Of a stretch of 64,000 nt of DNA, positions 1 to 13,300 are shown one piece after another. The notes beneath the pieces were generated by a model. The model had not been told where the DNA came from and did not search any database. It worked only from the letters and a program-made list of their open reading frames with translations. How positions within the stretch are numbered: the stretch's first letter is position 1; the number at the start of each line of letters is the position of its first letter. The stretch spans positions 856,063 through 920,062 of the forward strand of contig WBMV01003263.1 of assembly GCA_013396655.1 (NCBI GenBank), given 5' to 3'. The position numbers and the translations under genes were made by a program. This stretch comes from Campylorhamphus procurvoides (taxonomy: Eukaryota; Chordata; Aves; Passeriformes; Dendrocolaptidae).

Positions 1-3000
1 TGAATACCTCAGTGTGCCATGTAAGTTTGTTGGTCCTTGAGCATTGAAACACAGAAGAACAGATGGAAGTAAGTAGCAGTGTGTAGGAATACATGCTGTC
101 CTTTCTGCATGGATTGATGTGCAACCCTTAAACTACTGGGCTAGACTGCAAAAAAATGGAAGGACATAAAAAGAATTAAATGCATTGAAAACTTTTTTTC
201 TGCTGTATTTGAAATGTTGCAGTGTACAGGGCATTTATTGATCTGTTCAGTATAAATGTCCTAAGTAAGTACATTCAGTCAGTGAACAATGCTGTCAGTT
301 TGCCATGGTGCTTCCAGGGAACCAGTATACCCTATTTACAGATTTGATTCTCTCTGCTGGCCTTTCAGGAACTTGGACAAGTATTCCTTACAAGTCACTC
401 AGTGAGAGTCTGTAATTGCTCTGAAACACCCCTTAGTAACCATCCAAAGGCATTCTTCTCCAGATACCAGCTCTGTGAAAATACTTTTCTGTCAGAAGTC
501 AGTATATGGGAATTCCAATAACAAAAATGCACGCTTTGAAATAACAAGAGCAAACTTCTTTTTGTATTTAACCAGCAATTAATTCCTAAAACACAGTAAA
601 AGGCTAACCCCTGATGCAAATGAAATAGACTACCAGGCCTGTTAAAAAATTATTAGTATTGAGTAATTTCTGTACATGGAACTGAATAAACACTAAGCCT
701 CAGGGAAATGGACTTTGAGAATGAAGAGAAACCTAGTTAATGAGTGTTCACTAATACAGACTTCTAAGTTAAAACAGTATTTCAGGTTTTCACATGCTGT
801 ATGTGGAGGGAGAAAGTCCTAAACTAAAATTAGGAAGAGGAGTAGCCTTTGTGTTGTGACTAGTGGAAGGAAATAGATGTACATGATGTGACATTGCAAA
901 CAACCTTGGAGTCTTGATTAATGGGAGCACCTACAGGAAAAGAAAAAGAGTGTTTGGCAGAACATTGTCAAAATCAATACCCCTTTGAAATGATTGTGTG
1001 TCTTGCTACGTTGCCTTGCTAGTTAAAGAGAAATGAATACATGGACGTACCCAAGCGTTTAGTCTAGGAACTTGATGTAATGCAATTAGAACTAGTAAAG
1101 GATCAATATATAACTTCTTTTCACTTGCAAGACCAAGTGGTAGTCTATTATGTCAAATTGTCATGGGAATCAATCATCCTTTCCCAATCCACCTTCAGCT
1201 CCTGTCAAACAAAAATCGGGCTTAAGTAAGTCCTTGTCAGGGAGTCAGGATGTCTAAAATCAAGGCCAAATATTTAATATATGTCAGTTATTTATTACTC
1301 AGCATAAATATGAACTGATTTGCTAGGGGATTCCACACCCATTTTGGACATAGTGATTAAAAAGACGGTTGGGACAGTCCCCTTAAATACTTCATCTCAT
1401 CTGGAGTTCAGAGACTTGCCAATGCCACTTGGTAATTTGTCTCTGCTTTGCCATGTGCTGTCAGACCTGTGGAGGGGAATTTCCCAGTGCTAGACTTCTG
1501 TCATTATGGCTTGGCTCTGTGGACACCAGCTGAGTCACAGGGCGATCTTCCATGTGCGTTTAAGGTCTCTGTTGCTGAAATAATCATTGTGCCTTCAGTT
1601 CAGCAAGTTAATTTTCCCTGGAGGATTGAAGTCCAGCTTGCGATAGCCCCATATGCAGTAAAGAGAGGGATTTGTTGCGACATTGGAAGACATCTGCAGG
1701 TTTAATTTCCTTTTTACTAGAATGCTTGTTACAGCACAAGGTAAAGAACACTCTAATAAAACTTACTGGTGAGTTTCATACCATAGTAGCTGTAGAAAAA
1801 GTAACATGGAAAGGTTTTTCTTAGCTGCTGGAGTGTATTATGAGAAAAATGTGAACACTCCCAACCGAAACTCTCTTTAAGAATTTGGAAGCTCCAGAGA
1901 GCTCAGCTGATGAAGCAGTTGTTCATCATTCCAAAACCCTGCACCCTTGCTTAAATTCTAATAATAGTTTTACATAACCTACTTTGTGCTTGTGTTTTTT
2001 TTCCCTTCATTGTGAGCGTTGGAGAAAAAGGGCTAAAGGACTAAGGCCTTTGAAATGGGTATATGGCAACTTCCTTCTGTCAGCATAGGTTATGTGTATC
2101 AGCAGTGTGAGGCATAACCTGCTTCTGGGGCACAATAAATACTGGGGTTTGATATAAGGAACTGCAGGTAGATATGACCATGGTATGGGGCACAAAAATC
2201 AAGATGAGGATCTTATAAATGTTATCAGTCTGAAGGACACAATGTTACTCTCAATCTGCTTTCTGTGCTAAGTAGCTGAATGCTAATTAAAAAGGTCAAG
2301 CATTTCCTTTAAAACCAAGTGTCTGATTCAGATTTCTGGCAGCGGGATGAAGGGTCAAAGTGTGTTGTTGTAGATATTCCCCTTTTTTTAATGTAACAAT
2401 GCACATTATTTTGTGCTCTCCCTTTAAAAGAAAAATGTCACCTGATACAGCATTTGAATTTTTTTTTTTTAAATCCAATAGATTTGAAATTTGGGTTTTT
2501 TTCCTCTTTTTCTCTTATCTCTGTGTGAGGTCTCAGCTGAAATGCCATCAGAGCCTGGCTGATACCTTTAGTTGTGTGCTGGATATACCTGCAAAGAGGT
2601 TCAGGGAATGATCCAAGCTGCTGGGGGTATTTGGTGCTTGGCCGAAGGGTTGTGTTGCCCTTCAGCTTGAAATTGAGAATGTTTTCTGCCTTCCTGTTTT
2701 TTTAAAATGTAAATATTACAATAAATGTACACGAAATTGAAGTGTTTTGGTGTGAGCATTGTAATTTCATAAACATTCACTGATTCTTCGTAGCTGTTAG
2801 TGTTAGGAGAGAAGGGAACAGACTGTGAGGTCTGGTGGGAATAGCCTCTGCCCATTCTGACATGGAGCTGGGAAGAAGTCATGCTAAGTGGTTCAAGGGA
2901 AATGCAATCTTTTTTCTTTCTTTCTTCAAACATTCACTACAATCCATAAGACTGCAGACAGTTGTGATAAGAGATGCTGCTTTAGTCCTTTTTCCTTTGG

Positions 3001-4253
3001 AGGAGTGGCAAGAATTAAATTCCAGTGTGAATGTTTCTCAAGGACATAAGGGATTAATATGCTTAAAATAGATGTCATTAACTTAGAAATATATTTTCCA
3101 CATTTGAATATGATGGATTTTGCAGTGGAAAGATAGGGAGAAAACAGTATTTTCTTCTTTCAGCTTGTTTGTGATTTTTGAGGTAACCTGTTTAGAAGAG
3201 AGTTAAATTCTGCAGAGTCTCAAGATCTGTTGTGGTTTTACGTGCTTCAGTAGTCATGCGTGCTTCCATTTTGCAGGGTTATTTTAGATTCTGGTGGCTG
3301 CATGACACCACAAACTCCTTTTTTTGCCAGTATGACCATGAGACAATCTGGAGGTGGGCAGTGAGACTGGGGGGGCACACACTGCCTTCAGGAGGGATGA
3401 TGGTGGAGGTGGGGCCACTGCTGTTTTCAACCCAATGATATGGATCTTTGTCACCCTTTTTTCCCTGAGTCTCCAGCAGAAACGTTTTCACTCTTACTTC
3501 AACAGATTGTGTCTTGCCTGCTTGGTTAATAACTCGAATATTTGCTGTTGGGGTTCCGGAGCAATCACAGCCAGAAGGGCTGAGATTGCGAGCCCTGGAG
3601 GTGTAACACCCTGGGGTGTTGGGCACATGCAGCTCCCTCCCACCGATGGGCGCTGACGCCAGGGCAGAAAGGGGGCATATTGTTTCTCCTGTATGCCCGA
3701 TTATTTATTTATGCATTCTGACTCATAATAGCATAATAACAGACTTGAAACAATAAGATAATTATTTCGCTTCTTGGGTGGTTAAAATTAACTGTGCTCA
3801 TTGCGTATTTATTCAGTAAAAAAACACAAGATGTTTAGTAATTGCCCAGAAATTCATTATCTGCATAATGTTCTGTTTCTAAATGTGTATTGCATGACCA
3901 TTAATCTGTGCCAGCAGCAAGCATGCAGCAGTATCTGATGTAATTAGTTTTCCCCTTACATGCCAAGGAGAACATCTGGGCTAATTGCATGTTGTTGACA
4001 AAAGTTGCCATTCTAATGGGGGTCCCTGTTTGTGCACACACACACTCATTATATGTACAAACATGCTCATGATTTCTGTTTATCCTCAAGCAAACTGATA
4101 CTTCTCACTGATGAGATACTCTTGGTGATTTCTTACTGGGGCCATAAAATGTCTGTGGGCAGCATTACTAACTGTTAGCAGGAATAAGATGGTCTCCTTT
4201 AAGCAGAAAATAAACAAACCTTTAATGCTGCTTCTTCTGTTTTATTTTTCCAG
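1..4253 (+). other. ANKRD44: 5' intron of ANKRD44 (right part only)
   Basis: No coding exon is recognisable here, and the N-terminal exon expected before exon 1 of this window is not present. It holds a T12 run at 2,459-2,470, a GC-richer stretch around 3,350-3,680, an AT-rich TAAT-dense stretch at 3,690-3,960 and a short CA repeat at about 4,035-4,044. The acceptor is ttttatttttccag, ending at 4,253. Confidence 0.8.
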
Positions 4254-4337
4254 CCACCACTGGTCCAGGCAATTTTCAGTGGTGATCCAGAAGAGATACG
4301 GATGTTGATCTACAAGACTGAGGATGTCAACGCCTTG
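4254..4337 (+). CDS. ANKRD44: ANKRD44 coding exon 1 of window (first ankyrin repeat)
   Basis: 84 nt, residues 1-28 of the assembled product, starting [19 protein letters not shown] and ending VNAL. It follows a strong pyrimidine tract plus CAG acceptor and is followed by a gtatgt donor. Phase is 0 at both visible ends. It encodes most of the N-terminal ankyrin repeat, which lacks the TPLH start typical of internal repeats, as expected of a capping repeat. The reading frame enters from an upstream exon outside the window, so no initiator ATG is assigned. Confidence 0.96.
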
Positions 4338-7300
4338 GTATGTGACTTGGCATGTTATGTGCCTGTGATACATAAGCACCATGCTTAGGGGCTGTTGCAA
4401 AGGCAGTATTAAAAATGTCCTTAGTAATTAACACATAACAGGATAGAAGTTATTTGGAAGTAAGAGATGTGGAGCTTCAGTGGAATCCTAATTAGTAGTC
4501 TGAAAAATAATTGTCTCTGACAGGTGCATTTAATTTTTCTAAGTATATGGTAATTATTCCAAATGTGCAGGTCAGTCAGGGACACCTTTTTTTGTCTTCC
4601 TGAGAAAATGAATGAAAACAGATGAAATTGCATGTTTTTACTCTCTGTAGACTTTCTTTTTCTGAAGAGTCTGCAGATCAGGAGTTGTTATTCAGCATTT
4701 GACTGTACTTGAAGTAAAGGTTCACTATAGGTCTCAGCAGTGAGAGTAAGGAAGCAGACTCTTGGCCACAGTTTGCCCACAAAGGAATTACTGTTCTGCA
4801 GATTGCCTTATTCTAGCCAGAATGGTAAGCAGCTGTAAACAAGTAGTAGTTAAGTACTTTGGCAGTGAAGAAAAATATCTCCATTTGAACTTGGTCTTTT
4901 TGCAGAAGTCAAGGGTGTTTTTTTTTCCCCCTCTTCGATTTTAACTTAAATCTATACTGTTGGAAATGAGTGCTGCCAGTGCTGACTACAGTCTGTGGCC
5001 TCTGAAAGCAGTGAGAATATAAAGCAGAAGCAGAATGATGATTTCCAGGTGTTTCCTGGACTTTTGAATCAACCTTCCTTTTCCTCATGTCTTTCTCTGA
5101 CATAAAGCCACCGGTTTATTCATGGCTAACTCCAGCAGTTGGTCTGGTGTAGTGTTGGCACTGCAGCCTTTGCAGGTAGTGGGGTCCAATCTTCTGGTCC
5201 AGAGCTGCCAAAAGGAACTGGAGAAGTAATCCTATAGATTTGGTTGACTGGGGTTCCACTCTGCTTGCTATCAAGTAGAAGGAAATATTTGCTGCTGTTT
5301 TAAATTGGGAATCTGACCCAAGACTTTGACATCAGGCTTTCCCTGTGATTAACAGTAGCAGTTTGTTCTCCTGAAAGTTCCTAAAAGTGCTTCCTTAAAG
5401 AATCATCTCCCTTGAGTTTCTTCCTTACTTGTTTTTGCTGTTGGTCTTAAAAAACCCCCAAATTTAACCCCCCCAAACTAACCAAACAAAAACCCCACAA
5501 CAACCTAAGTGAACATCATAATTCTAAAATTTCCTCCATATTTCATGGTGTTTTTTAAAAGAGCATTTCCTGTACAAGATTGCCTACTTCTCAAATGTTT
5601 TCCTATCCTTTGGCTGCAAGTGTGGTAGTGATGGTTGCCAGGGAGATGCTCGCAGCTGTCAGGTGTGATATTACATGAAGAATATGTATTTTGCAGTTGA
5701 GTACCATAGTACTTAATAGAAAAAGTCATTAAACTTGAATGGTTTTGCCCAGAGCACTGTTTACAATACTCAAGATCCACCCAAGAATGCTTTGCCTGAA
5801 CAGCTATTTTGTCAGGAGCAAAACACAAACCTTTCCTTTTGAGTAATTACAAAAATATTGATCAACGTAAACTCCAAAGATTGTGTTCTGAATAGTGACC
5901 GCAGATAAGTGTTAATTGTTTAAAATATCACTAAAGAAAGACGAAAATATTTCCCTCCCTTGTGCTGTGAGCTGGCAATTTGCATCGAGTGCTTATGTTT
6001 CTGTTTTAAGGGTGTTTTTAATTACTTCCATGTTAGTGTTTTGTTGCTCACGTGAGAGGAAACTCTGACACTGTTTGGCAGCAATTTGTCCTTTGTTGAT
6101 AATTTTGGTTGGCTCTATTAACATTGGAATAGCTCAAATGTAGGTAGAAGAGAGATTAAAGGAAAAAAATTCTGTTTTTTTAGCAAGCTCTGTGAATTTC
6201 TGGTTTTAAAAATTTGTTCCTTGGAATCTGCTGCAAAAGCAGTATTTGGAAGATAAAACAAAAAGCACATGGAGAAACTACACAAAATTAGGAATGTGTG
6301 TGCGTGCTTCCTAAGAGAAAATTAATCTCAGGAAAGAGTTTGGAGGACATCAGAAGTTTAGAAGGTGACCTTTTTTTTTTTTTCTTTCCTGGTAAAATAA
6401 TTATTATCTTGCCAGCCAGGAAGTGTATGTTAATAGAAATGGCTACATTCTAGGTGCTGCTATAATGTGATTTCTATGTTGCAACAAAGTGAAAGCTGTA
6501 GCTGTTTGGCTGACGAGTGTGGTTTTGGTTCATCCTGCCACTGTAATTGTCGCTTTGACCTCTCCAGTCCCCAGCTGTGCTTGGGGGACCCTGATGCTGC
6601 TTGTGCACCCTGAGGGCATGGACACTTATACTTAGCTGTTACACACAGTGAGCAATTCCCTACCACTGGGTACCAAACACACACTGTTTCCTTGGCAAAC
6701 GTGGTCTGCCTGTGGGCAGAGTTCGCAGCCTGTTTTCCCAGGGCATTTGACATGTTGGTTGGACTCTCCAGGCTGCCAGACTGGTTTCAGGTAGACATTG
6801 TCTCCCTTTGTTGTTTGGAACCTTTAGAAATAGCAGGGTGATCATGCTCTGTGTGTGTAGGTGGGGATATTTTGGGGTGCTATTTTTACTTAGGGAAGAG
6901 TGGGAGGAGAGAATGACTCCCAGAATCCAGGGACTATTCTGTATTCAGTTGTAATCCCTTTTTATTTGGGATTTGTAATACATGCAGCTGTGCAGTGCCC
7001 TATGTCTGCAAAGTCCAGTCCTTGTGTGCAATGTTAGAAGCCAAAATCCTTCCTGTGAAATTTTCATTTCAGTCTTCCAGTTTAGTTGCCCTTCAAAATA
7101 TCTAAAGTCAAACAAAAAAAAAAAAAAAAAAAAAAAAGACTTCCAGTATTCTTCCCTATAACTAAGGCGATGTTTGCAAGCCAAAGCAGATGTTTCATTC
7201 CCTTTGTTTTTCTTTTTTTTTTTCATCCCCTAATCCTGCGTTTTCTCTTGAGCAGACCCCAAAAGCCAAAATATGTGCAAAACTTTCATGTCCCCAGAAT

Positions 7301-10300
7301 ACCTTCTCTTACATTTGTATTTTGGGGAAGTGAATAGTGTGCCACCTCACTCCACCAGTGAGATTGTTGAAGGCAACCTTTGCTTTCCCAAAACGCAGTT
7401 GCTTCTGTTTCTGCTGCTGGGGCCCAGCTGCTGATTCAGCCTCCTGGGCTTGATCCTCCCTGCTCTGCCAGCTGGAGAAGCTGCTGCTTCTGCCTGCTCA
7501 TCGGCCTCGAGAGATGCTTGTGTGAGTGTTATTATGGGATAAGGAGGGCAAGAAGGATCTCACTGTGGAGAGACATGTGTGCTGTTTATGACTTCTTTTA
7601 CTCATTATCCTGCTTGGTAAGGCATAGATTTGCAGGACTGCCTTTGCCAGGAGGATTGAGGCTTCATCCAGGTCTTCGCACATATGCAAAAGTTAAATAT
7701 ATTTCTGTGATATTGCTTAAGTGTATTTTTGGGGGTGGAATGAGTGCTTGAGGGTAAAAGTGCACACATGTTTAGGATTGTGAGTCTGAAAGGCTTTGCA
7801 TGTTTGGAATAGCTAAAGTGAAAACCAGCTTGTTGTACAGTTTAGAGTGACATGTTTGACTTGGGACATGAGACTGTAATGTGGTATTTCAGTAACCTTG
7901 GGATACCAGACCCTTGTCTCTGCTTTCATCCAAGGAATGATTTTCTTTTTGGTGCTGTGGAGCCTTGCAGGAGAATAAAGGTATCTGGAATTAAATGCTC
8001 CTCTTTGAGATGTAGTATGCTGTGCTGGAAAGTCTTCTGGAGGATTTAGTCAAGAAATGGGAGAGGCTTCTGCTTTGACACAATATGACAGTTTGGAGCC
8101 AGGTATTAGCTGTGCTTCCAGTGGTATTTAGCCTCTAGTAGTGCTGTTGGTATGCAGTTTATTTGAGTAGGAAGTGATGGAGAATTTTTTTTCTGCAGAT
8201 ATTATGAACAGTCCTCAATCATGTAAGGAAATTGAATATGAAATTACACTGGTGTTTGCAGTGCAAGATAACTAGCATGAATTTTATTTAGATTAAATAT
8301 TTTTGGGGGTTTAGAATTTTTTCTTAATTTTTTATAAAGATTTTTTTTGAACTGTGAAAAGGATTCTGCTGGAGAAACAGAGTCTGAAATGTTCTGGGTT
8401 GCTTTGCAGCATGCTAGTATCCTAGTGGTTACTGCGTTATATATATCTTGCTGGTGACTCATGTTATCAGTGTGCCCAAAATGTTTGAGACAGTGAGGGA
8501 TGTATAGGCCTTTAAAGTCTCATGGCTCTGTTTGCTGTAGCTGCATTATTTTCTTCCAAGGCAGCAATATCAGCTGAAAATAGTTGAATTCTCTACATCT
8601 TTTCCCATCTGTTCAGGAATGATGTATGTTCCCATGCCTTCAACCTGCCCACCTGTCTCCCTCCCCACCCCTCCACCCCAAAGGTAATAATGCATTTATA
8701 AAAATGGAGGAGTTATGTAAGTCTGTCTTTTGAGTCTTACATTGAATACTCATAAACATTAAAATATTTCCATTCATTAGGATAACAGTTTCTACAGTCT
8801 CAATATAGGATTAGTAATTAATTGTTAAAGTTATCTTTTTCTCGCATGAAAGCCACTGTCAGCCTCATTGAAGGTGGTGAGAATCCCAAGACTTCATTAA
8901 CTCAGTTTCTGGGGTGCACTAAAGTCCTTCTGTAAACCCCAACTATTCCCGTTAGCTGCTCTGTCACTTTGGTGACTAAGGAAGGATACATACATTTATT
9001 TTCTGCAGCAGTTACACTTACATTTTGATAGTAAATAACTCTGTCCGAAGCATCACCTGATCTGAGCAGCTGCAGTTGATATCAGAATTCAAATCCATTA
9101 TCTCCTCTGAGATGAAGGCTGTGTTGAGGAGAAAATGTAGGCCCTTTTCTTAATGTGTCTGAATATTTTATATGTGCTGCTATAATTCATTCAGTTCACT
9201 GTTCTTCTAATCTTTATGTACCCCAAGGTGCTGATCCAGTAAAGCACTTAAGGACTTGTCTAACTTTAAGCCTGTGTAGCATCTTATCAGTGTCACTGTG
9301 ATCACTTGAACAGTTTAAGCATGTATTGAGTGTTTTTCATGCTGACGCCTTCTGTCCCCAACTTCCTGTTTGTTAGAGTCTTAATTTCTTTTATCTGTAC
9401 TTAAAACCCCAACCAAACAACAACAAAAGAAAGCATACAGATAATGTCAGCATGCAGCGTCATCTTTTCTGTGAACTCATGTCCCACCAGGTTGCTCAGA
9501 GCCCCATCCAACCTGGTCTTGGACACTTCAGGAATAGGGGCATCCCCAGCTTCTCTGGACAACCTGTCCCAGTGCCTCACCACCCTCACAGTCAAGAATT
9601 TGCTCTCAGTATCTTATCTAAACCTGCCCTCTTTCCGCTTCAAGCTTGTCCTATCACTACACACCCTTGTAAAAAGTCCCTCTGGAGCTCTCTTGTTGGC
9701 CCCCTTTAGGTACTGGAGAGAGTGTTTATCTCATCTCAGCATGATTTTCTAGCCATTGTTTATAGCTTATCTTCTGTCTCTTACTGACCTTTTGTTCCTC
9801 TGAGAACTGCACTTGAAGCAGGTCTGATTATTTGTCTTAATGCTATTTGTAATCCTGTTATCATCTCTTCCCCCCACTTACTTTCCTTGCCTTGATAATG
9901 TATGTTGAGGTTTGGGGTTCTGCCAAGCCCTTCCCTGAAATGACAGATTTTATTCCTCTCTCTCTGTAGCCTTCAGTCTTTAACCATTATTGATTTACTT
10001 TTGTACTCCTGTCAGCACCCTCATGTGACAAGGATGCCTGTAGCTGAATAGATGTCAGGGCATGGGCCAGATGCAAAGCCAGTGAGTGACGTGAGTCTGG
10101 CTGTATCTGTACAGAGCTTTGGGAGGATGCAGTGAGTGTGATTGGACAGATAGGGGGATGCCTCAGTTCCTCTGTTTCTGTATCACTCCTGTGCAGAGTC
10201 TAAACAGGAACTCAAGGATGTTCCTACACTGCATGCTGGGCTGTGGCTGGAGTGTGTGGACTTCTCCGTGCCAAACTCCTGAAAACGTTGCCTGTAGGGC

Positions 10301-13300
10301 TCTGTGTGGAAGTGAACTCTGATTTGTGCCTATTTGTAATGAACAGGGAAAGTTCAGGGTTTTTTCCTCTTGGAGAAATGAAGCTTAAATTCAGTTCCAT
10401 GACTAAACCCATCTTTCCCTGAAAACTCGATTCTCACTTAATATGATAGGGCTTTGCATTGATTTTAAAAAGTGAAAGCTGAGAAAGCTTGTGGAGGGTT
10501 ATTCCTGTTACAGAAGGATAAAAATTCTAGTTCTCTTTTTTATGTGCTTTCTCCTGTCAGTTACCAAATTTCCATCAGATTTACAGCTCAGTACAGAATA
10601 TTGCTTACAATCAATAATGCACTGAGTAGCCTTGGTTCCTTGATACAGAAAATTGCTTGATCCTGTATCATAAACATTGGACTTCAAACTACTCTGCTCT
10701 GTTGCCAAACTTGGCTGTTGCAAGGAGCTGTCGCAGAATTTGTCACTGACAGGTGCGATGGTTATTACAAATTATATACATTGTATAAAGAGAGCTTCAT
10801 GCATTAAAGTGAATAAACTGAAAAACCAAATAAAACTGATTCTATTTTTGTATATGTTTGGTCAGTCTTGGCACATCTTTGCCATGGGTGCCCATAGGAC
10901 AGGTAATATGAAGATTATGGAAGGTCTCATATGCACTTATGTAGCCTGTCAAAGCTGTTGTGATGTGGATTATGTGTGAGGAACTGATCATGTGAGAGAA
11001 TCCAGCTTGTTAGTGTGGTTCCTGAGAGGACACTGCTGGGTGGACACTGCCTGACATTCCTTTAATTTGCCTTTAATACCTGAGGAGATGAAATTCTGTA
11101 AGATACCTTCCTCTCTGACCTGTCACAGCCAAGGTTTTATGTAATCTGTCTTCTGTTACGTGCATGACCAATAATGAAACATCAAAACACAGTGCAGAAT
11201 TTGAGGATTACATATATTATGTATGTTTTAAAAACCCTTAAAACATAAAAATTAACCAAATTGTTCTGGTGATCAGTGGCTTTGTGCAATTCAGTGCTGA
11301 AAAACCATTTTCAGCATTCACAGGACCAATGGTTCTGTTGCACTGAATTGTCCACATTTATAGCATACTTTGAAGGTGTTCCAAAATAGTTTATAGTTGA
11401 TGCCCTCTTGGGCATGTTAAAGGTGATATTTTACATGACAGGCTCAGAGATCTGCTTCAGGGACAGACTGTAAATACTGACAGGGTTTCTCTGGGGGTAT
11501 TGTTTGCAGGAAGTGTTGAGTTTGTTACCAGCTTACAATATTTAATGGTAGTAGGTTGCAATAAGTTTAATTGGTAAGGTCTGTTAGAACTTAATTTTGT
11601 GGTTAAGAAACCAAAATGAAATACATTAGGACTGCAAACAGGGATCGAATAGCATGATGAGCAGTATTAGCAGTTCTCATGATTGTTGTTGTCCATATAT
11701 AGCGTTTCAGCAGTTTCTTTTAAAGATCTTTGTTCTGCAGTCATCAGAATAAAGCAATAAAAGAAAGGTGATTTGGTTATTTTGTTTGTAAACACTGTAT
11801 TTACACCCCTTGAAGTTAGAAAAGAGAATCTTGAAAGTGGACTCCTTAATGTGGAAAATTACAGAAATCAAAGGAGATGTATTTCAGAAGTTATAGATAG
11901 GATTATTAGCAATTCTTCCAAGTTGAAAGACACAGATTTGACTGGTAACATTTTCCTTATTTATGGGCTGCTGTGTAGATAACCAGGCTAAATGGTATAG
12001 AAAACCTTTGTAGATTAAGAGGATTGCATCTGGACCTTGGGTGTGGTTCCAAAACCATTCTCCCAAGTTATCCTGCTGAAGAGACTGTGTTTGTATTATT
12101 GATGCAAACTGCACTACAGAGTCTGATACTCAGAAACATCTGAATTATATTGCTGTGATACTTGAGTGGAGAATGTTTCTGAAAGAAAAATGATGTCTTT
12201 ATCATTTTAGATTTTACTTGATCTACATGTAAATGGGGTATCAGAGTAAAGACAGCATCTCTGCAAGGTGTGGTGGAAACAAGTGGCAAAGAAACAAGTG
12301 ACAAAAATAGCTGGAAGTGTGTTGTTGAGATCTTGAATTTTGTTCTTTCACTGAGATTGCATTTCTAATTAGAAATGCACACAGAAAATAAAAATACACA
12401 AATGTGTTGCTCTTTAACACAAATGCTTGCACTTATTGACCATTTGTAGGATGCCGAGAAACGAACTCCTCTTCATGTCGCGTCGTTCCTGGGGGATGCA
12501 GACATCATTGAGCTTCTCATTTTGTCAGGTAAGGTAGTGTCACTCACTGTTATTAACTGGTAAATCAGCTGATTTTAAAGCTACAAGGAACAACCAGCAA
12601 AGCACCTATGAGTGAGTTTTGCACAGTGCCTATTTCTGAGTTTCACAGAGCTGGGTGTGTATGTTGCAAGCTTAGAAAATATATTTAGATTTGGTGATAC
12701 AATTGTAAAACGTGCACTGGGACTATGCAGAATTAATAAATAGTTTTTAACAACTTCTAAAGCGTTCAAACTGATAGGATTTGTGCTTTAGAAACTTATT
12801 GAAGTACATGTTTGAAATGGGGGCTCACATCCTGGAGTACAAGCCAAGAATTCCTGTTAGGGAAAAATTTTTATTGAGTAATGGTAAAAGGTTATGAATT
12901 AGTTTAAATGAATTTTAAGTGGTATTTATATTAGAAATAGGATTCCAAGAGTCAAGAAGTTTATTTGGATATTAGAAACTGTGCAGTAGGATATATCTGA
13001 AAAAAAAAAACTTCAAAGAAATGTTTCCCAGTTGTTGTAGTGACAAAAACATCATAAAAATATGTCAGAACAAAGCATAAAGCAGACATCTCTCAAGAAG
13101 TGCACATAATTCATGGCAAATTTCTGGATGTGCTTGCATATTTCAAAGACAGTGTTTTTCTAAACTGGAGAACTTTAAGAGTAAAGCTTAGAGGATTTAA
13201 GAATGTGGCATTGAAAGAAACCTCATGGTACAAATGTGTAACCCCTTGCATGCAACCCTGCTATATAATTGGTTTCACAAATTATTGGGCTGCTTCTTCA

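Larger units (their letters stand above)
4338..12449 (+). other. ANKRD44: Intron 1 of window (8.1 kb)
   Basis: Phase-0 intron. It contains an antisense CR1 fragment (9,482-9,722), an A24 run (7,114-7,137), a C-rich block with G-quadruplex potential on the - strand (8,659-8,679) and A/C-rich tracts near 5,449-5,507 and 9,402-9,431. No coding exon or RNA gene was recognised in the remainder. Confidence 0.85.

Noticed and set aside
3605..3620. Small hairpin aacacc-ctgg-ggtgtt
   Set aside because: Six-base arms are expected by chance in 64 kb and there is no terminator or RNA context in this vertebrate intron.
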